A DNA stretch of 64,000 bases from an uncultured Pseudomonadota bacterium. GTDB lineage: Bacteria > Pseudomonadota > Gammaproteobacteria > Burkholderiales > SG8-39. This document shows, piece after piece, positions 25,236 through 34,401 of this stretch. Numbering within the stretch: the stretch's first letter is position 1; every line of letters begins with the position of its first letter. The stretch lies in the NCBI GenBank assembly GCA_903829815.1, contig CAIKRR010000007.1, forward strand, positions 62,001 through 126,000. The letters run 5' to 3'. Under the pieces are notes generated by a model, which did not search any database, was not told the origin of the DNA, and saw only the letters and a list, made by a program, of their open reading frames with translations. Position numbers and translations under genes: made by a program.

Positions 25236-27206
25236 TCATGCGAGGACGTCAAGCAGTCCGGGCGAGGCGCCGCTGGCAGGCGCGAGTCGTGGCGTGCTGT
25301 CTTCAGGGGGTGCTTCGTTGGTCGTGGACGAAGGACTCTCCGGTAAAGCGGTTTCCTGGCGTGTGTTCTGGTTGAACGATTGCTGGAAAGCAGGCTGCCC
25401 GCTGTAGGACGAAGCGTCGGATGTGCTGGCCTGACCGGGGCTCACCTCCAGCTGGCCGGAGGCGATCCCGGCCCCTGCGAGCGCCTCCTTCAGGTGAGGC
25501 AGTGCGTCGGTCAGCAACTGACGTGTGTGGCTCTGCGAAGCGGTGAATTGCGCGTCGAGGGCTCCATTGGCGGTGCTGCTCAGCGTGATGTCGATCTGAC
25601 CCATCCGGGGCGGGTTGATGTGCATCTCGACCCGCCAGTGCCCGTTGTCGATGGCCGTATTGATTTGACGAGCAACGGCTTCGGCCATGTGAGTGACCAC
25701 GGCCTGATATCGCTCACCCGGCACGCTGGTGGTCGCCGCACCTGCTTCGGACCGCAGCGGCAGGGGCTCGGGGAGGTCGTAGGTGGCGACTTGCGCCGAT
25801 GAGAAACCTGCGTCCAGCGCGGCTTGTGGGAGCATGGCGCTCATCTGAGCGGGCGCGTCCGGGTGGTCGTTCCCGGTCGAAGGCGCCGCGGCGGCACCAG
25901 CCGCGAGCGATGTATTGAGCCCTGGGGGCGAAAGCGTGATGCCCGTCGACCCGGTGGGGGATGCCGTGGATTGAAGTGCGCTCAGTGCGGTTTGCGCTGA
26001 GTGCACGCCCGCGGGCTGCGCTGGCGATGCCCATGCCGGGCGCATCGTGCGCAGTGGGACAGGCGTAGCAGGTTCGCCGGTCATCGCCTTCAGCCCTGTG
26101 AGTGCGCTCAGCGCCGCGAGGCTTGTCAGCCCGGCAGGCGGGTTCTGCAGGGAGCCATTCGAGGCCGGATCGATGGTTTGCAGCTTGCTCGTCGGCGGCG
26201 TGGGCGGCGCCGATGAGACCTCGAGGGGCAGAGCAACCCGGCCTGCAAGGGATGCGCCGCGCTGAAGATTGCCGTGTCGGTCGGGCGCGGCGGGCATGAG
26301 TGCTCGAGCGGCTGTGTCGACAGAAAGCGCCTTGGTCGCCACGGGCAATGCGGATACGCTGGTTTGCGCTGCAAAGCCGGCGAGGGAGGGCGCAGCTGGG
26401 ACCCGTGCGGTGCCGTTCATCGCAGGTTCGCCTGCGGTGGTGCCAGCCGGGCTGTTTGCCGCGGTTGTAGATGCGCTCTTGAATACTGCGGGCTGGGCGG
26501 GCTGTGCAAGCAGTCCTGAGAGGGCAAGAAGCAACGAACCCGCAGCATTCTGGTCGGCACTGGCATTGGCTTCGGCATCGGGATCGGGACTGGCTTCGGG
26601 GTTGCTTGCCGCCTCGATACCGGGCTTCGTGCCGAGACCGCTCATTGCATCGGCTGCGGAACTCATGCCGCTGGTGAGCCGAGTGGCTGGCAACGCATCG
26701 GCGAGCGTCGCCGCACTTTTCGCAGTTGCTTCCGCTTCTGGACTGCCCGCGCTTGCTGGACTTCCCGCGGGGGCGCCGGCACTGGCGATAGCTGCACCGG
26801 TCGCTGGATGACGGGCTGCCATCCCGGTAGCGAACGCTGCGCCCTGCGGATTCAATAGTCGTTGCAGGACCGATTCATCGATCCCCTGTGCGCGTGCGAA
26901 GGACATCAGGCTCTGGTTGTCCGGAGGTGGCATTGCCGAAGTGATGATCTGTACCTGCGAGCTGACCTCGAGTTGGTTAAATCTTGTTAAATCAGGAAGC
27001 GGCAAATCCTTGCCGCCGGTGTCGCTGAGGACTGGCGAGGCATTGCCGCTCGGGGGCGATCGCATGCCTTGCAACAGATTCCCGAACTGTCCTGTTTGCG
27101 ACGAGCCCGCTTTTTGACGCGAGGCTGCGCTTGCGCTTTCCGCTGTGCCATCCGTCGAACTGACCGGGCTGGTGGGGAGCAGGCTGATGAGCGAATCGGA
27201 GGGCAT
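25236..27206 (-). CDS. fliK: Flagellar hook-length control protein FliK
   Basis: The product has 656 residues. The N-terminal three quarters are Ala/Pro/Ser/Thr-rich, typical of the flexible ruler. The C-terminal Flg_hook domain (about residues 540-630) reads VARQINTAIDNGHWRVEMHINPPRMGQIDI...AQFTASQSHTRQLLTDALPHLKEAL. FliK measures the hook and triggers the FlhB switch. It is long (usual 400-500 residues), in keeping with a larger hook protein here. The start at 27206 (MPSDSLISLLP) is chosen because a weak -24/-12 element lies just upstream; the frame is open further. A second FliK-like gene is at 54417-56948. Confidence 0.9.
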   Translation of the reverse strand: MPSDSLISLLPTSPVSSTDGTAESASAASRQKAGSSQTGQFGNLLQGMRSPPSGNASPVLSDTGGKDLPLPDLTRFNQLEVSSQVQIITSAMPPPDNQSLMSFARAQGIDESVLQRLLNPQGAAFATGMAARHPATGAAIASAGAPAGSPASAGSPEAEATAKSAATLADALPATRLTSGMSSAADAMSGLGTKPGIEAASNPEASPDPDAEANASADQNAAGSLLLALSGLLAQPAQPAVFKSASTTAANSPAGTTAGEPAMNGTARVPAAPSLAGFAAQTSVSALPVATKALSVDTAARALMPAAPDRHGNLQRGASLAGRVALPLEVSSAPPTPPTSKLQTIDPASNGSLQNPPAGLTSLAALSALTGLKAMTGEPATPVPLRTMRPAWASPAQPAGVHSAQTALSALQSTASPTGSTGITLSPPGLNTSLAAGAAAAPSTGNDHPDAPAQMSAMLPQAALDAGFSSAQVATYDLPEPLPLRSEAGAATTSVPGERYQAVVTHMAEAVARQINTAIDNGHWRVEMHINPPRMGQIDITLSSTANGALDAQFTASQSHTRQLLTDALPHLKEALAGAGIASGQLEVSPGQASTSDASSYSGQPAFQQSFNQNTRQETALPESPSSTTNEAPPEDSTPRLAPASGASPGLLDVLA

Positions 27207-27240
27207 GGATGATTCTCGAAAGGTTTGGCCAGCCACTCCT

Positions 27241-27256
27241 AGCAAATTGCGTGACA
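27241..27256 (-). promoter_or_regulatory. Weak sigma-54-like element upstream of fliK
   Basis: TGTCAC-N5-TTGCT on the minus strand fits the -24/-12 pattern and spacing but has lost one of the two conserved -24 guanines. It lies 35 bases before the fliK start. Confidence 0.35.
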
Positions 27257-27351
27257 GGGGTTGGTTCAAGCCGTGCGCGATCGATGAGCAGCCTTTCGAC
27301 GAGGGCCCCATCGCCGCTGTGTCAGGCGCGGCGTGGTGTCGCAAAAGTGGC

Positions 27352-27367
27352 TGGCATGGTCGTTGCA
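27352..27367 (+). promoter_or_regulatory. Sigma-54 promoter for flhA-flhF-flhG-fliA
   Basis: TGGCAT-N5-TTGCA matches the -24/-12 consensus with correct spacing, 79 bases before the flhA ATG. It agrees with sigma-54/FleQ-type control of these genes in hierarchically regulated polar flagella. Confidence 0.75.
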
Positions 27368-27445
27368 GAAGGGATGACGCGAGTCGGTTTCGAACCCCGG
27401 AACCGCCGATTCAGAGCCTTATCCGTACGAGCGACTGTCAAGAAA

Positions 27446-29542
27446 ATGTCAACCACTGCACTGAGCGCTGTTCGTCAGGGTTTTGCCGGTGCCCGAGTCT
27501 CCGACCTGGGCATTCCGATCATCGTCATGGTGATCATGGCAATGCTCGTCGTGCCCTTGCCTGCAGCCGTTCTCGACGTGCTCTTCACATTCAACCTGCT
27601 CGCCGGCATGGTCGTCATTCTTGTCGCCATCCGCACGACGCGCCCGCTCGAGTTCTCGTCTTTCCCTTCAGTGCTCCTGCTGACAACGACGCTTCGCCTT
27701 GCCCTCAATGTGGCATCGGCCCGTGTCGTGCTGGTGGAAGGGCACAAGGGCGCGGAGGCCGCGGGCAAGGTGATCCAGGCCTTTGGCGAGTTCGTGATCA
27801 ACGGCAACTATCTGGTCGGCGTGATCATCTTCATGATCCTCCTGATCATCAACTTCATCGTGATCACCAAGGGTGCGGGACGCGTGTCTGAAGTCATCGC
27901 GCGATTCACGCTTGATGCGATGCCGGGCAAGCAGATGGCGATTGATGCCGAGCTCAATTCCGGCGCCATCAGTCAGGAAGTCGCCAAGCGTCGACGGGAA
28001 GAGGTTGCGCAGGAGGCCGAATTCTTCGGTGCGATGGATGGTGCCTCGAAGTTCGTTCGAGGCGACGCCATCGCCGGACTTCTCATTCTCATCATCAATA
28101 TTGTCGGCGGGCTGGCCATCGGCATCGGCATGCATGGATTGTCCTTCGGCGAGGCAGGGCGCCTGTACACGCTGCTGACCATCGGTGACGGACTTGTTGC
28201 CCAGATACCGGCCATGTTCCTGTCGCTCGCGACAGCGATCATCGTTACTCGAGTCACGACGGCTCAGTCGATGACCGAGCAGGCAAAGACGCAGCTCGGT
28301 CTCCCGGCACCGCTGTTTGTCGCCGCCGCCATTCTCGGCTTGCTCGGCCTGGTTCCGGGAATGCCCCACGCCGTGTTCCTGACGCTTGCCGCCATGACCG
28401 GCGCGATCGGTCTGATGCTGCTGCGCGACCAGAGCCCCGATGCGGCGGTCGAGCCAGACGCTGCCGCGCAGGCGCCCGCCGCCCCACGTGATCTGGACTG
28501 GAGCGATGTCGAGTCAATTGATCTGGTGGGACTGGAAATTGGCTATGGTCTTATTCCGCTCGTCAATACCGAAGCGGGTGGCCAGTTGATCGCACGTGTG
28601 AAGGGGGTGCGCAAGAAGCTCTCCGCCGAACTCGGGTTTCTGTTTCCCTCGGTTCGTATCCGGGATGCACTCAATCTGGAGCCGGATACGTACAACATTC
28701 TCCTCAAGGGTGTGGTGCGCGGAACCGGGCAGGTCAAAGTAGGGCGCGACCTGGCAATCAACCCCGGGCAGGTCTACGGCACGCTCCAGGGTATTCCGAC
28801 TCGCGAGGCCGCTTTCGGTCTCGAGGCGGTCTGGATCGACCCGCCGCAGAGCGATTACGCGCGCACGCTTGGCTATACCGTTGTCGACGCGAGTACTGCG
28901 ATGGCGACACATCTCAACAAGGTGCTCCGCGAGAATGCAGCCGAATGCATCAGTCATGACGAGACCCAGCAGCTTGTGGAAAAGCTCGCCGTGCGCGCAC
29001 CCAAGCTCGTCGAAGACGTGATTCCGGGCAAGGTGCCGATCGGCACGTTGACCCGTGTCTTGCAGAACCTGCTCAGCGAGGCGGTACCGATTCGCGACAT
29101 GCGCACGATCGTCGAAGCGCTGGCCGAAGAAGCAGGGCGCGTGCAGGACCCGGATCTTCTGACAAGTCTGGTCCGTCCGCGCCTTGGACGCATGATCGTG
29201 CAGTCGGTCGCCGACCCGTCGGGGACCTTGCCGGTGATGACACTCAATCCCGATCTCGAGCGGGTTCTGGGCAATGCGGTCAATCACTCCTCGACAGCGC
29301 ACGGACTCGTGCTCGAACCCGATCTGGCCGAGAGTCTGTTCAGCGCGCTTCGCAACAGTGTCAACACGGTCCAGGAGCAGGGGCATGCAGCGGTTCTGGT
29401 GGTTTCTCCGCAGATCCGCACCTTGCTCTCGCGCCTCATCCGGCATCGTGTCAATGATCTGGTCGTTCTTTCCTACGCCGAGGTACCTGTCGATCAGGCG
29501 GTGAAGGTGATCTTCAATGTCGGCATCGAGTCCAAGGACTGA
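27446..29542 (+). CDS. flhA: Flagellar export apparatus protein FlhA
   Basis: The 698-residue inner-membrane protein has about eight N-terminal helices (IPIIVMVIMAMLVVPLPAAVLDVLFTFN), the FHIPEP-type signature region (TLRLALNVASARVVL), and a cytoplasmic loop KQMAIDAELNSGAISQEVAKRRREEVAQEAEFFGAMDGASKFVRGDAIA. The C-terminal domain docks chaperone-substrate complexes. Length matches the family. The ATG at 27446 is chosen because homology starts there and the sigma-54 promoter lies just upstream, inside what would be a 79-residue N-terminal extension. Confidence 0.96.
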   Translation: MSTTALSAVRQGFAGARVSDLGIPIIVMVIMAMLVVPLPAAVLDVLFTFNLLAGMVVILVAIRTTRPLEFSSFPSVLLLTTTLRLALNVASARVVLVEGHKGAEAAGKVIQAFGEFVINGNYLVGVIIFMILLIINFIVITKGAGRVSEVIARFTLDAMPGKQMAIDAELNSGAISQEVAKRRREEVAQEAEFFGAMDGASKFVRGDAIAGLLILIINIVGGLAIGIGMHGLSFGEAGRLYTLLTIGDGLVAQIPAMFLSLATAIIVTRVTTAQSMTEQAKTQLGLPAPLFVAAAILGLLGLVPGMPHAVFLTLAAMTGAIGLMLLRDQSPDAAVEPDAAAQAPAAPRDLDWSDVESIDLVGLEIGYGLIPLVNTEAGGQLIARVKGVRKKLSAELGFLFPSVRIRDALNLEPDTYNILLKGVVRGTGQVKVGRDLAINPGQVYGTLQGIPTREAAFGLEAVWIDPPQSDYARTLGYTVVDASTAMATHLNKVLRENAAECISHDETQQLVEKLAVRAPKLVEDVIPGKVPIGTLTRVLQNLLSEAVPIRDMRTIVEALAEEAGRVQDPDLLTSLVRPRLGRMIVQSVADPSGTLPVMTLNPDLERVLGNAVNHSSTAHGLVLEPDLAESLFSALRNSVNTVQEQGHAAVLVVSPQIRTLLSRLIRHRVNDLVVLSYAEVPVDQAVKVIFNVGIESKD

Positions 29543-29556
29543 GCAGGGGTAAATCA

Positions 29557-30813
29557 GTGGAACTGAAGCGCATTGTTTCGACGGATACACGCTCGGCTAT
29601 CGCGCTCGCGACGGATCGATATGGCAAGGATGCCCTGATCGTTTCCAACGAGCGTATCAACGGCCGGATCGAAATCGTCGTAGCCGTCGACGAAGACAAG
29701 CCGATCGAGGAGGCATGGCTCGCCGGCGGTCGGCGGTTGGGCACTTCGCCTTCGACCGACGAGGGCGCGCGTCAGGCCCGACGCTTCGCGTCCGACGCAG
29801 GCAAGGTCTCAGTGCCCGATGGCAGCCAACACGCACCCTTTGCTGCGACTGCCGTGGTCCAGCCCGTCCCGGGTCCTGGCGAGGGCGATGGCGCCTCAAT
29901 CGAGCGCGAGCGGGTGCACGCGCGCGAGCTTGTCTCTCTCATTCGGGACGAGTTGACTGAACTGCGCCGCGAGTTTCGACTCTCTCGCCAGGTGGATGCC
30001 TGGCAGACCGCCCAGGGCCTGGCCCCCGAAGTGCGTGAAGTGGCCGACGCCTTGTTGCGCATGGGAGTACCGGCCGGGCTTCGCGGGCTCCTCGTCGATC
30101 AGGTGCGCGCGCTCGAGAGCAGGACCGCAGCGCTTGCGGCGATTGACGGCTGCCTGCGTGCAGCCATTGCGCCTCCGGGTGCATCACGGCCGCTCGAGGG
30201 GGTTCACCTCCTCGCTGGGCCCGCCGGTGCCGGCAAGTCATCGATGGTGGCGCGACTCGCTGCGGCACACGCGTCTGCGCGCGCGTTCCAGGACCGTGGG
30301 GTGGCGGTCGTGAGCTTTCGCGATCAGCGTCCCGGTGCCTGGAGTCAGATGCAGATCCTGAGTGCGCAAGCGGGCGTCGAATGTTTTCGTGCGACCAATG
30401 GCGAGATGATGCAAAGCCTGCTGCAGGAACTCTCGCAGCGCCGACTGGTTCTGATCGACACGCCGGGAAACCCGATCGAGGGCCCGATTTCCGAACTGCG
30501 CGCGATGGTGCCCGATGCGCGGATTCATCTGGTGCTGCCTCTGGACGCTACGCCGTTCACGGTGCAGCGCCATGTGCACATGGCCGGCATGCGTTGGGAC
30601 GGGCTCATGATTTCCCGCATGGACGAAGCGGCGAATCCCTGGCCCTTGCTTCAGGTCCTGTGCGAGCGCGAGTTGCCGGTGTCTTTTGGGGGATTCGGTC
30701 CGGAACTTGCCGATCTCATCGAGGCGAGCGATCCCGACTTGCTGGTGGGTCGCGCGATGGAGAATCTCGCTGCGGCACTCATCCATGCCGATGAAAGCAT
30801 TTCGAATGGTTAA
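29557..30813 (+). CDS. flhF: Flagellar placement SRP-like GTPase FlhF, with divergent GTPase motifs
   Basis: This 418-residue product starts with GTG after AGGGGT. The N-terminal signature (MELKRIVSTDTRSAI...YGKDALIVSNERI) is typical of FlhF, followed by a variable region, NG-like helices and a G domain. FlhF recruits the first flagellar components to the pole. The P-loop is GPAGAGKSS (221-229; usual GPTGVGKTT), the DTAG box reads DTPG (301-304), and the guanine-specificity motif TKLD reads SRMD (353-356). The I-box (DTYRIGA in the family) is not recognisable at SFRDQRPGAW. GTP binding or dimer-dependent hydrolysis may be altered. It is the second gene of the flhA operon. Confidence 0.9.
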   Translation: MELKRIVSTDTRSAIALATDRYGKDALIVSNERINGRIEIVVAVDEDKPIEEAWLAGGRRLGTSPSTDEGARQARRFASDAGKVSVPDGSQHAPFAATAVVQPVPGPGEGDGASIERERVHARELVSLIRDELTELRREFRLSRQVDAWQTAQGLAPEVREVADALLRMGVPAGLRGLLVDQVRALESRTAALAAIDGCLRAAIAPPGASRPLEGVHLLAGPAGAGKSSMVARLAAAHASARAFQDRGVAVVSFRDQRPGAWSQMQILSAQAGVECFRATNGEMMQSLLQELSQRRLVLIDTPGNPIEGPISELRAMVPDARIHLVLPLDATPFTVQRHVHMAGMRWDGLMISRMDEAANPWPLLQVLCERELPVSFGGFGPELADLIEASDPDLLVGRAMENLAAALIHADESISNG

Positions 30814-30876
30814 GTATCCAGCGCTTTTCAATGACTTCGAGTCTTGTCTGATTGATCACCGTCTAGAATCCGCCCA

Positions 30877-31716
30877 ATGAACAGTCCTGCGCTGCAACAG
30901 AAGACTCCACAGGTCATCGCGATCGCGAGCGGCAAGGGCGGGGTCGGGAAGACGTCGGTTACCGCCAACCTCGCGGTTGCCTTGGCCGCGCGAGGCCATC
31001 GGGTGATGCTCTTCGACGCCGATCTCGGACTTGCCAATGCGCAACTGGCCTTGGGCTGTCGTGCCGAATTCAACTTCAGTGATGTCATTGCCGGGTTGAA
31101 GACCTTGCCCGAAATCATCGTCACGACGCGGCAGGGCGTGCGTCTGGTGCCAGGGGCTTCGGGCATTCGAGAAATGGCCTCGCTCGATGCGATTTCATCG
31201 GCTGCCATCGTGCAGGCTTTCAGCACGCTCGAAGAGGAAGTCGACTTCTTCATCATCGACTCGGCAGCCGGGATATCAGAATCGGTACTCACCTTTCTCG
31301 GCGCAGCCCAACGGCGCTTCGTCGTGCTGTGTGACGAACCGTCGTCGATTGCTGATGCCTATGCGCTCATCAAGGTGATGGCCCTGGAGGGCAGCACCGA
31401 CGAGATCTATCTGCTGCCCAACATGGTCGAGACCCAGGCCGCAGGGTTCACCCTGTTTCAGCGGGTTCGCGATGTCTGTGCGCGTTTTCTCGGAGTCTCG
31501 GTCGGTCACATACATTCGGTCACTGCCGATGCCCACATGGTGGATGCTTCGCGGGCGCGGCAGACGCTGCTCGAGTTCGCGCCGGGGGGCAACGGGGCGC
31601 GCGACATTCGTGCGCTTGCCGTGGCCGTGGAGGAATTGGCGCCACTGGCCTTGGCTTCCGGTGGCCTGCAGTTCTTCTTCGAACGCATCAACCGGCGTGG
31701 CCAGGTGCCCGCGTGA
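30877..31716 (+). CDS. flhG: MinD-like ATPase FlhG (FleN), flagellar number regulator
   Basis: The 279-residue product has a deviant Walker A (GKGGVGKTS, about residues 19-27), the switch region MLFDADLGLANAQLALG, Walker B FFIIDSAAGIS and a C-terminal amphipathic region. FlhG limits flagella number, acting against FlhF and the FleQ-type master regulator. The extreme N-terminus lacks an obvious DQAxxLR motif, which normally activates FlhF GTPase; it reads MNSPALQQKTPQ. The gene lies 63 bases after flhF, and its stop overlaps the fliA GTG. Confidence 0.93.
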   Translation: MNSPALQQKTPQVIAIASGKGGVGKTSVTANLAVALAARGHRVMLFDADLGLANAQLALGCRAEFNFSDVIAGLKTLPEIIVTTRQGVRLVPGASGIREMASLDAISSAAIVQAFSTLEEEVDFFIIDSAAGISESVLTFLGAAQRRFVVLCDEPSSIADAYALIKVMALEGSTDEIYLLPNMVETQAAGFTLFQRVRDVCARFLGVSVGHIHSVTADAHMVDASRARQTLLEFAPGGNGARDIRALAVAVEELAPLALASGGLQFFFERINRRGQVPA

Positions 31717-32420
31717 GAGGCGCACGGGCACTGTACGAGCAGACCCGGGATGATGACAACGCCCTGGTTGTGGGCAACCTCGGGCTGGTCAAGCGCGTGG
31801 CGCTGCATCTGCATGCCCGCGTTCCACGCTTTGTGGAAGTCGATGATCTGATCCAGGCGGGCATGCTCGGGCTCATCGATGCAGCCCGTTCGTTCGATGC
31901 GGCCAAGGGCAGCAATTTCGAGGCCTTTGCCTATCTTCGAGTACGGGGTGCGATGTTCGACGAGATCAGGCGACTGTCCTACCAGCCGCGTTCGGCCGTT
32001 GCACTGAATCGGGCACATGCCGATTCGGCCAATGAACTCAGCGCTCAACTGGGCCGCAATCCGACACAAGTCGAGCTTGCTGAATTCATGCAAAAGGACG
32101 CCGAAAGCCTCCAGCAGGAACGCTCGCGCGCCATCCGCTTTGATACCTCATCGATCGATGCCCAACCTGAACTGGTCGAGAATCTCTCGGCTGACGATGC
32201 GTCGCGACCCGATGTGCAGGTCGAGGCAGCCGAATTCATGGCCGCTGTCCAGGATGCCATCACGAAACTGCCTGAACGAGATCAGCTCGTGATCCAGCTC
32301 TACTATGTCGAGGAGATGACCCTGCGCGAGATCGGGGCCGTCATCGGTGTGGGCGAGTCGCGCGTCAGTCAGATACTTTCAGCCTCAGCCAAGCTGCTGC
32401 GAAAGTCGCTGAAGGTCTGA
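31713..32420 (+). CDS. fliA: Flagellar sigma factor FliA (sigma-28)
   Basis: The 235-residue product has sigma-70 regions 2 (VKRVALHLHARVPRFVEVDDLIQAGMLGLIDAA...FEAFAYLRVRGAMFDEIRR), 3 (LGRNPTQVELAEFM) and 4 (LPERDQLVIQLYYVEEMTLREIGAVIGVGESRVSQI). It starts with GTG inside the flhG stop (GTGA overlap). FliA transcribes late flagellar genes and is held back by FlgM. Six matching promoters are listed in this window. Confidence 0.96.
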   Translation: MRGARALYEQTRDDDNALVVGNLGLVKRVALHLHARVPRFVEVDDLIQAGMLGLIDAARSFDAAKGSNFEAFAYLRVRGAMFDEIRRLSYQPRSAVALNRAHADSANELSAQLGRNPTQVELAEFMQKDAESLQQERSRAIRFDTSSIDAQPELVENLSADDASRPDVQVEAAEFMAAVQDAITKLPERDQLVIQLYYVEEMTLREIGAVIGVGESRVSQILSASAKLLRKSLKV

Positions 32421-32466
32421 CGCATCGGAGGGACTGCGTCAGCGGGGTCTGGCCGATGGGTGTGCT

Positions 32467-33510
32467 CTACGGCTCCTGGTACATGAGCGTGATGCTGATG
32501 CGTCGATTGCGCGGGTCGCGCGCGTCCGACGCATTGAAGGGTTCGGTGTCCGCCACCCCCTCGATCCGGGCGATGCGTTTGGAATCGACGCCCTTGGTCG
32601 AGAGCATCTGGCGCGTGATGTCGGCCCGTTCCGCAGACAATGACCAGTTGTTCCGCTGGGCGCCATCGTAGGGGATGCTGTCGGTGTGTCCTCGCACCTT
32701 GATCTTGTTGGGCATGTTGGAGATCGAGCGAGCGATCTCCTGAATCAGCGCCTGCGCCTTTCCGGCCATGTCGCTCGTGCCCAGACCAAACATCGAAAAA
32801 TCGGCCTTGTCGATGATCTCGATGCGCAGACCTTCCTTTTCGCGTGCGAATTGCACCTGTTCCTTCAACTTGGACAGTGACGGGTCAGCAGAGAGCTTCT
32901 CGTTCAACTCTTTTTCCAGCTTCTCGAAGTTGGCCTTGTCGACTTCATGCGAGAACTTTTTCTTCTGCTCCTCATCCGGGTTCTGGATCTTGGTCTTGTC
33001 GCTCTCATCGATGCTGTTGACCTCGCGCGGGGTCAGGATCTGCATCAGACCGGTCTGGCTTGCAACCTGGGGGAGATCTTCCGGATCGATGATCGACTGC
33101 CCCCCCATCAGGCCCGTTGCCCCCGAGGTGTTGTTGACCGAAATGGCACTCTGGGTGGCCTTGCTCGGCTTGAAGTAATCGGATATGCCCTTGCGCTGAT
33201 CCGTGTTGGTGGCACCCAGGAGCCACATGAGCAGAAAGAACGCCATCATGGCGGTCATCATGTCTGCCAGGGCGATCTTCCACGCACCGCCGTGCGCGCC
33301 CGCATGATCATCAGCGATGATCCGCTTGATGATGATGGGGGGGAGATCTTTCTTGCCTTCCTCGGCATCGGCTTTCGGGGGCTGGGCAGGTGGTGAAGAG
33401 GCTTGCCCGGTGTCCTGCGCTGCGCTGGTGTCCACCGTTGCGCCGGAGTTCACCGCTGCCTGATCGTCGGCAGCCGCAGTCGCGGCAGCCGCTTCGGGGG
33501 AAGTGGCCAC
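32467..33510 (-). CDS. motB: Flagellar stator protein MotB
   Basis: The protein has 347 residues. A cytoplasmic Ala/Pro-rich N-terminus is unusually long (about 75 residues). The single span with the proton-binding Asp (KIALADMMTAMMAFFLLMWLL), a plug/linker and a C-terminal OmpA-like peptidoglycan-binding domain (IKVRGHTDSIPY...NWSLSAERADITRQML...GVADTEPF...NRRISI) follow. It anchors the stator to the cell wall. It starts with GTG at 33510, two bases after the motA stop. Confidence 0.95.
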   Translation of the reverse strand: MATSPEAAAATAAADDQAAVNSGATVDTSAAQDTGQASSPPAQPPKADAEEGKKDLPPIIIKRIIADDHAGAHGGAWKIALADMMTAMMAFFLLMWLLGATNTDQRKGISDYFKPSKATQSAISVNNTSGATGLMGGQSIIDPEDLPQVASQTGLMQILTPREVNSIDESDKTKIQNPDEEQKKKFSHEVDKANFEKLEKELNEKLSADPSLSKLKEQVQFAREKEGLRIEIIDKADFSMFGLGTSDMAGKAQALIQEIARSISNMPNKIKVRGHTDSIPYDGAQRNNWSLSAERADITRQMLSTKGVDSKRIARIEGVADTEPFNASDARDPRNRRISITLMYQEP

Positions 33511-33512
33511 GG

Positions 33513-34376
33513 TTACTTGCCGCGCAGACCGTCAAAGACCTCGGAGAACGAGGGCTGGCACTCATGCGTGATGCCGACCCGGGCCGCCTCGATCACCACA
33601 GGAATCGGGTAGCCGTTCAGGGTTCCGATGATGATCTGCTTGGCCACGTGATAGATCTGGCCCTCTTCGTCGATGATCTGCTTGAGCCTTACACCCAGCG
33701 GCTCGGCGACACCGTAAGCGAGCAAAACCCCCAGAAACGTGCCGACCAGTGCGCTGCCGATCAGCCCACCCAGAACCGCGGGTGGTTGATCAATGGAGCC
33801 CATGGTCTTCACGACGCCCAGAACGCAGGCGACAATCCCCAGGGCAGGCAGGGCGCCGGCCAGACTGGCATAGGCTTCGGCGGGCTTCAAGGCCTCATGG
33901 TGGTGGGTCTTGATCGACAGGTTCATCACGTCTTCCATGGTGTCCGGTCGCGGCGCGGGCGAAGAGATCACCAGGAGCCGGATGCTGTCCGTGATGAGGT
34001 GTACGAGTGCGTGGTCCTTCAGCAGTCTGGGGTATTCGCCGAAGATCGCGCTCGACTCGGGGTTCTCGACGTGAGACTCCAGAGCGACTGCGCCCTCGGA
34101 TTTCAGAACCTTCATCAGCTTCGAGACAAGGAAGATGACGTCGAGGTAGTCCTGCTTCTTGAACTTCGCGCCAGACAGGATGTGAAGGAAGCCGCTGAAC
34201 ACCCCCTTCACGATGGTCATGCTGTTGGCAATGACCATCGCGCTCAAGGCCGCCCCGGCAATGATGAACGTTTCACCGGGGGCCGCATGGATGATCGGCG
34301 CAAGATCTCCACCTTCGAGGATGTAGCCGCCAAAGACGATGCCAAAAAGGAGGACGAGGCCGACGAGGCTGAGCAT
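33513..34376 (-). CDS. motA: Flagellar stator protein MotA
   Basis: The product of 287 residues has four membrane helices. Family features are VGLVLLFGIVFGGYILEGGDLAPIIHAAPGETFIIAGAALSAMVIAN, the cytoplasmic loop with conserved charges, PAEAYASLAGALPALGIVACVLGVVKTMG and LGGLIGSALVGTFLGVLLAYG. It forms the proton channel with MotB. It lies 25 bases after fliS in the same direction, so motAB seem to share the sigma-28 promoter before fliS. Confidence 0.95.
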   Translation of the reverse strand: MLSLVGLVLLFGIVFGGYILEGGDLAPIIHAAPGETFIIAGAALSAMVIANSMTIVKGVFSGFLHILSGAKFKKQDYLDVIFLVSKLMKVLKSEGAVALESHVENPESSAIFGEYPRLLKDHALVHLITDSIRLLVISSPAPRPDTMEDVMNLSIKTHHHEALKPAEAYASLAGALPALGIVACVLGVVKTMGSIDQPPAVLGGLIGSALVGTFLGVLLAYGVAEPLGVRLKQIIDEEGQIYHVAKQIIIGTLNGYPIPVVIEAARVGITHECQPSFSEVFDGLRGK

Positions 34377-34401
34377 GGGGTGTGCCTTGGTTCTTGGGGC
34401 G

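Noticed and set aside
27209-27445. Upstream in-frame extension of FlhA by 79 codons
   Set aside because: It contains the sigma-54 promoter at 27352-27367, and family homology begins only at 27446.
30864-30869. TAGAAT as a -10 box for flhG
   Set aside because: No -35 element at a proper distance; flhG is explained by the flhA operon promoter.
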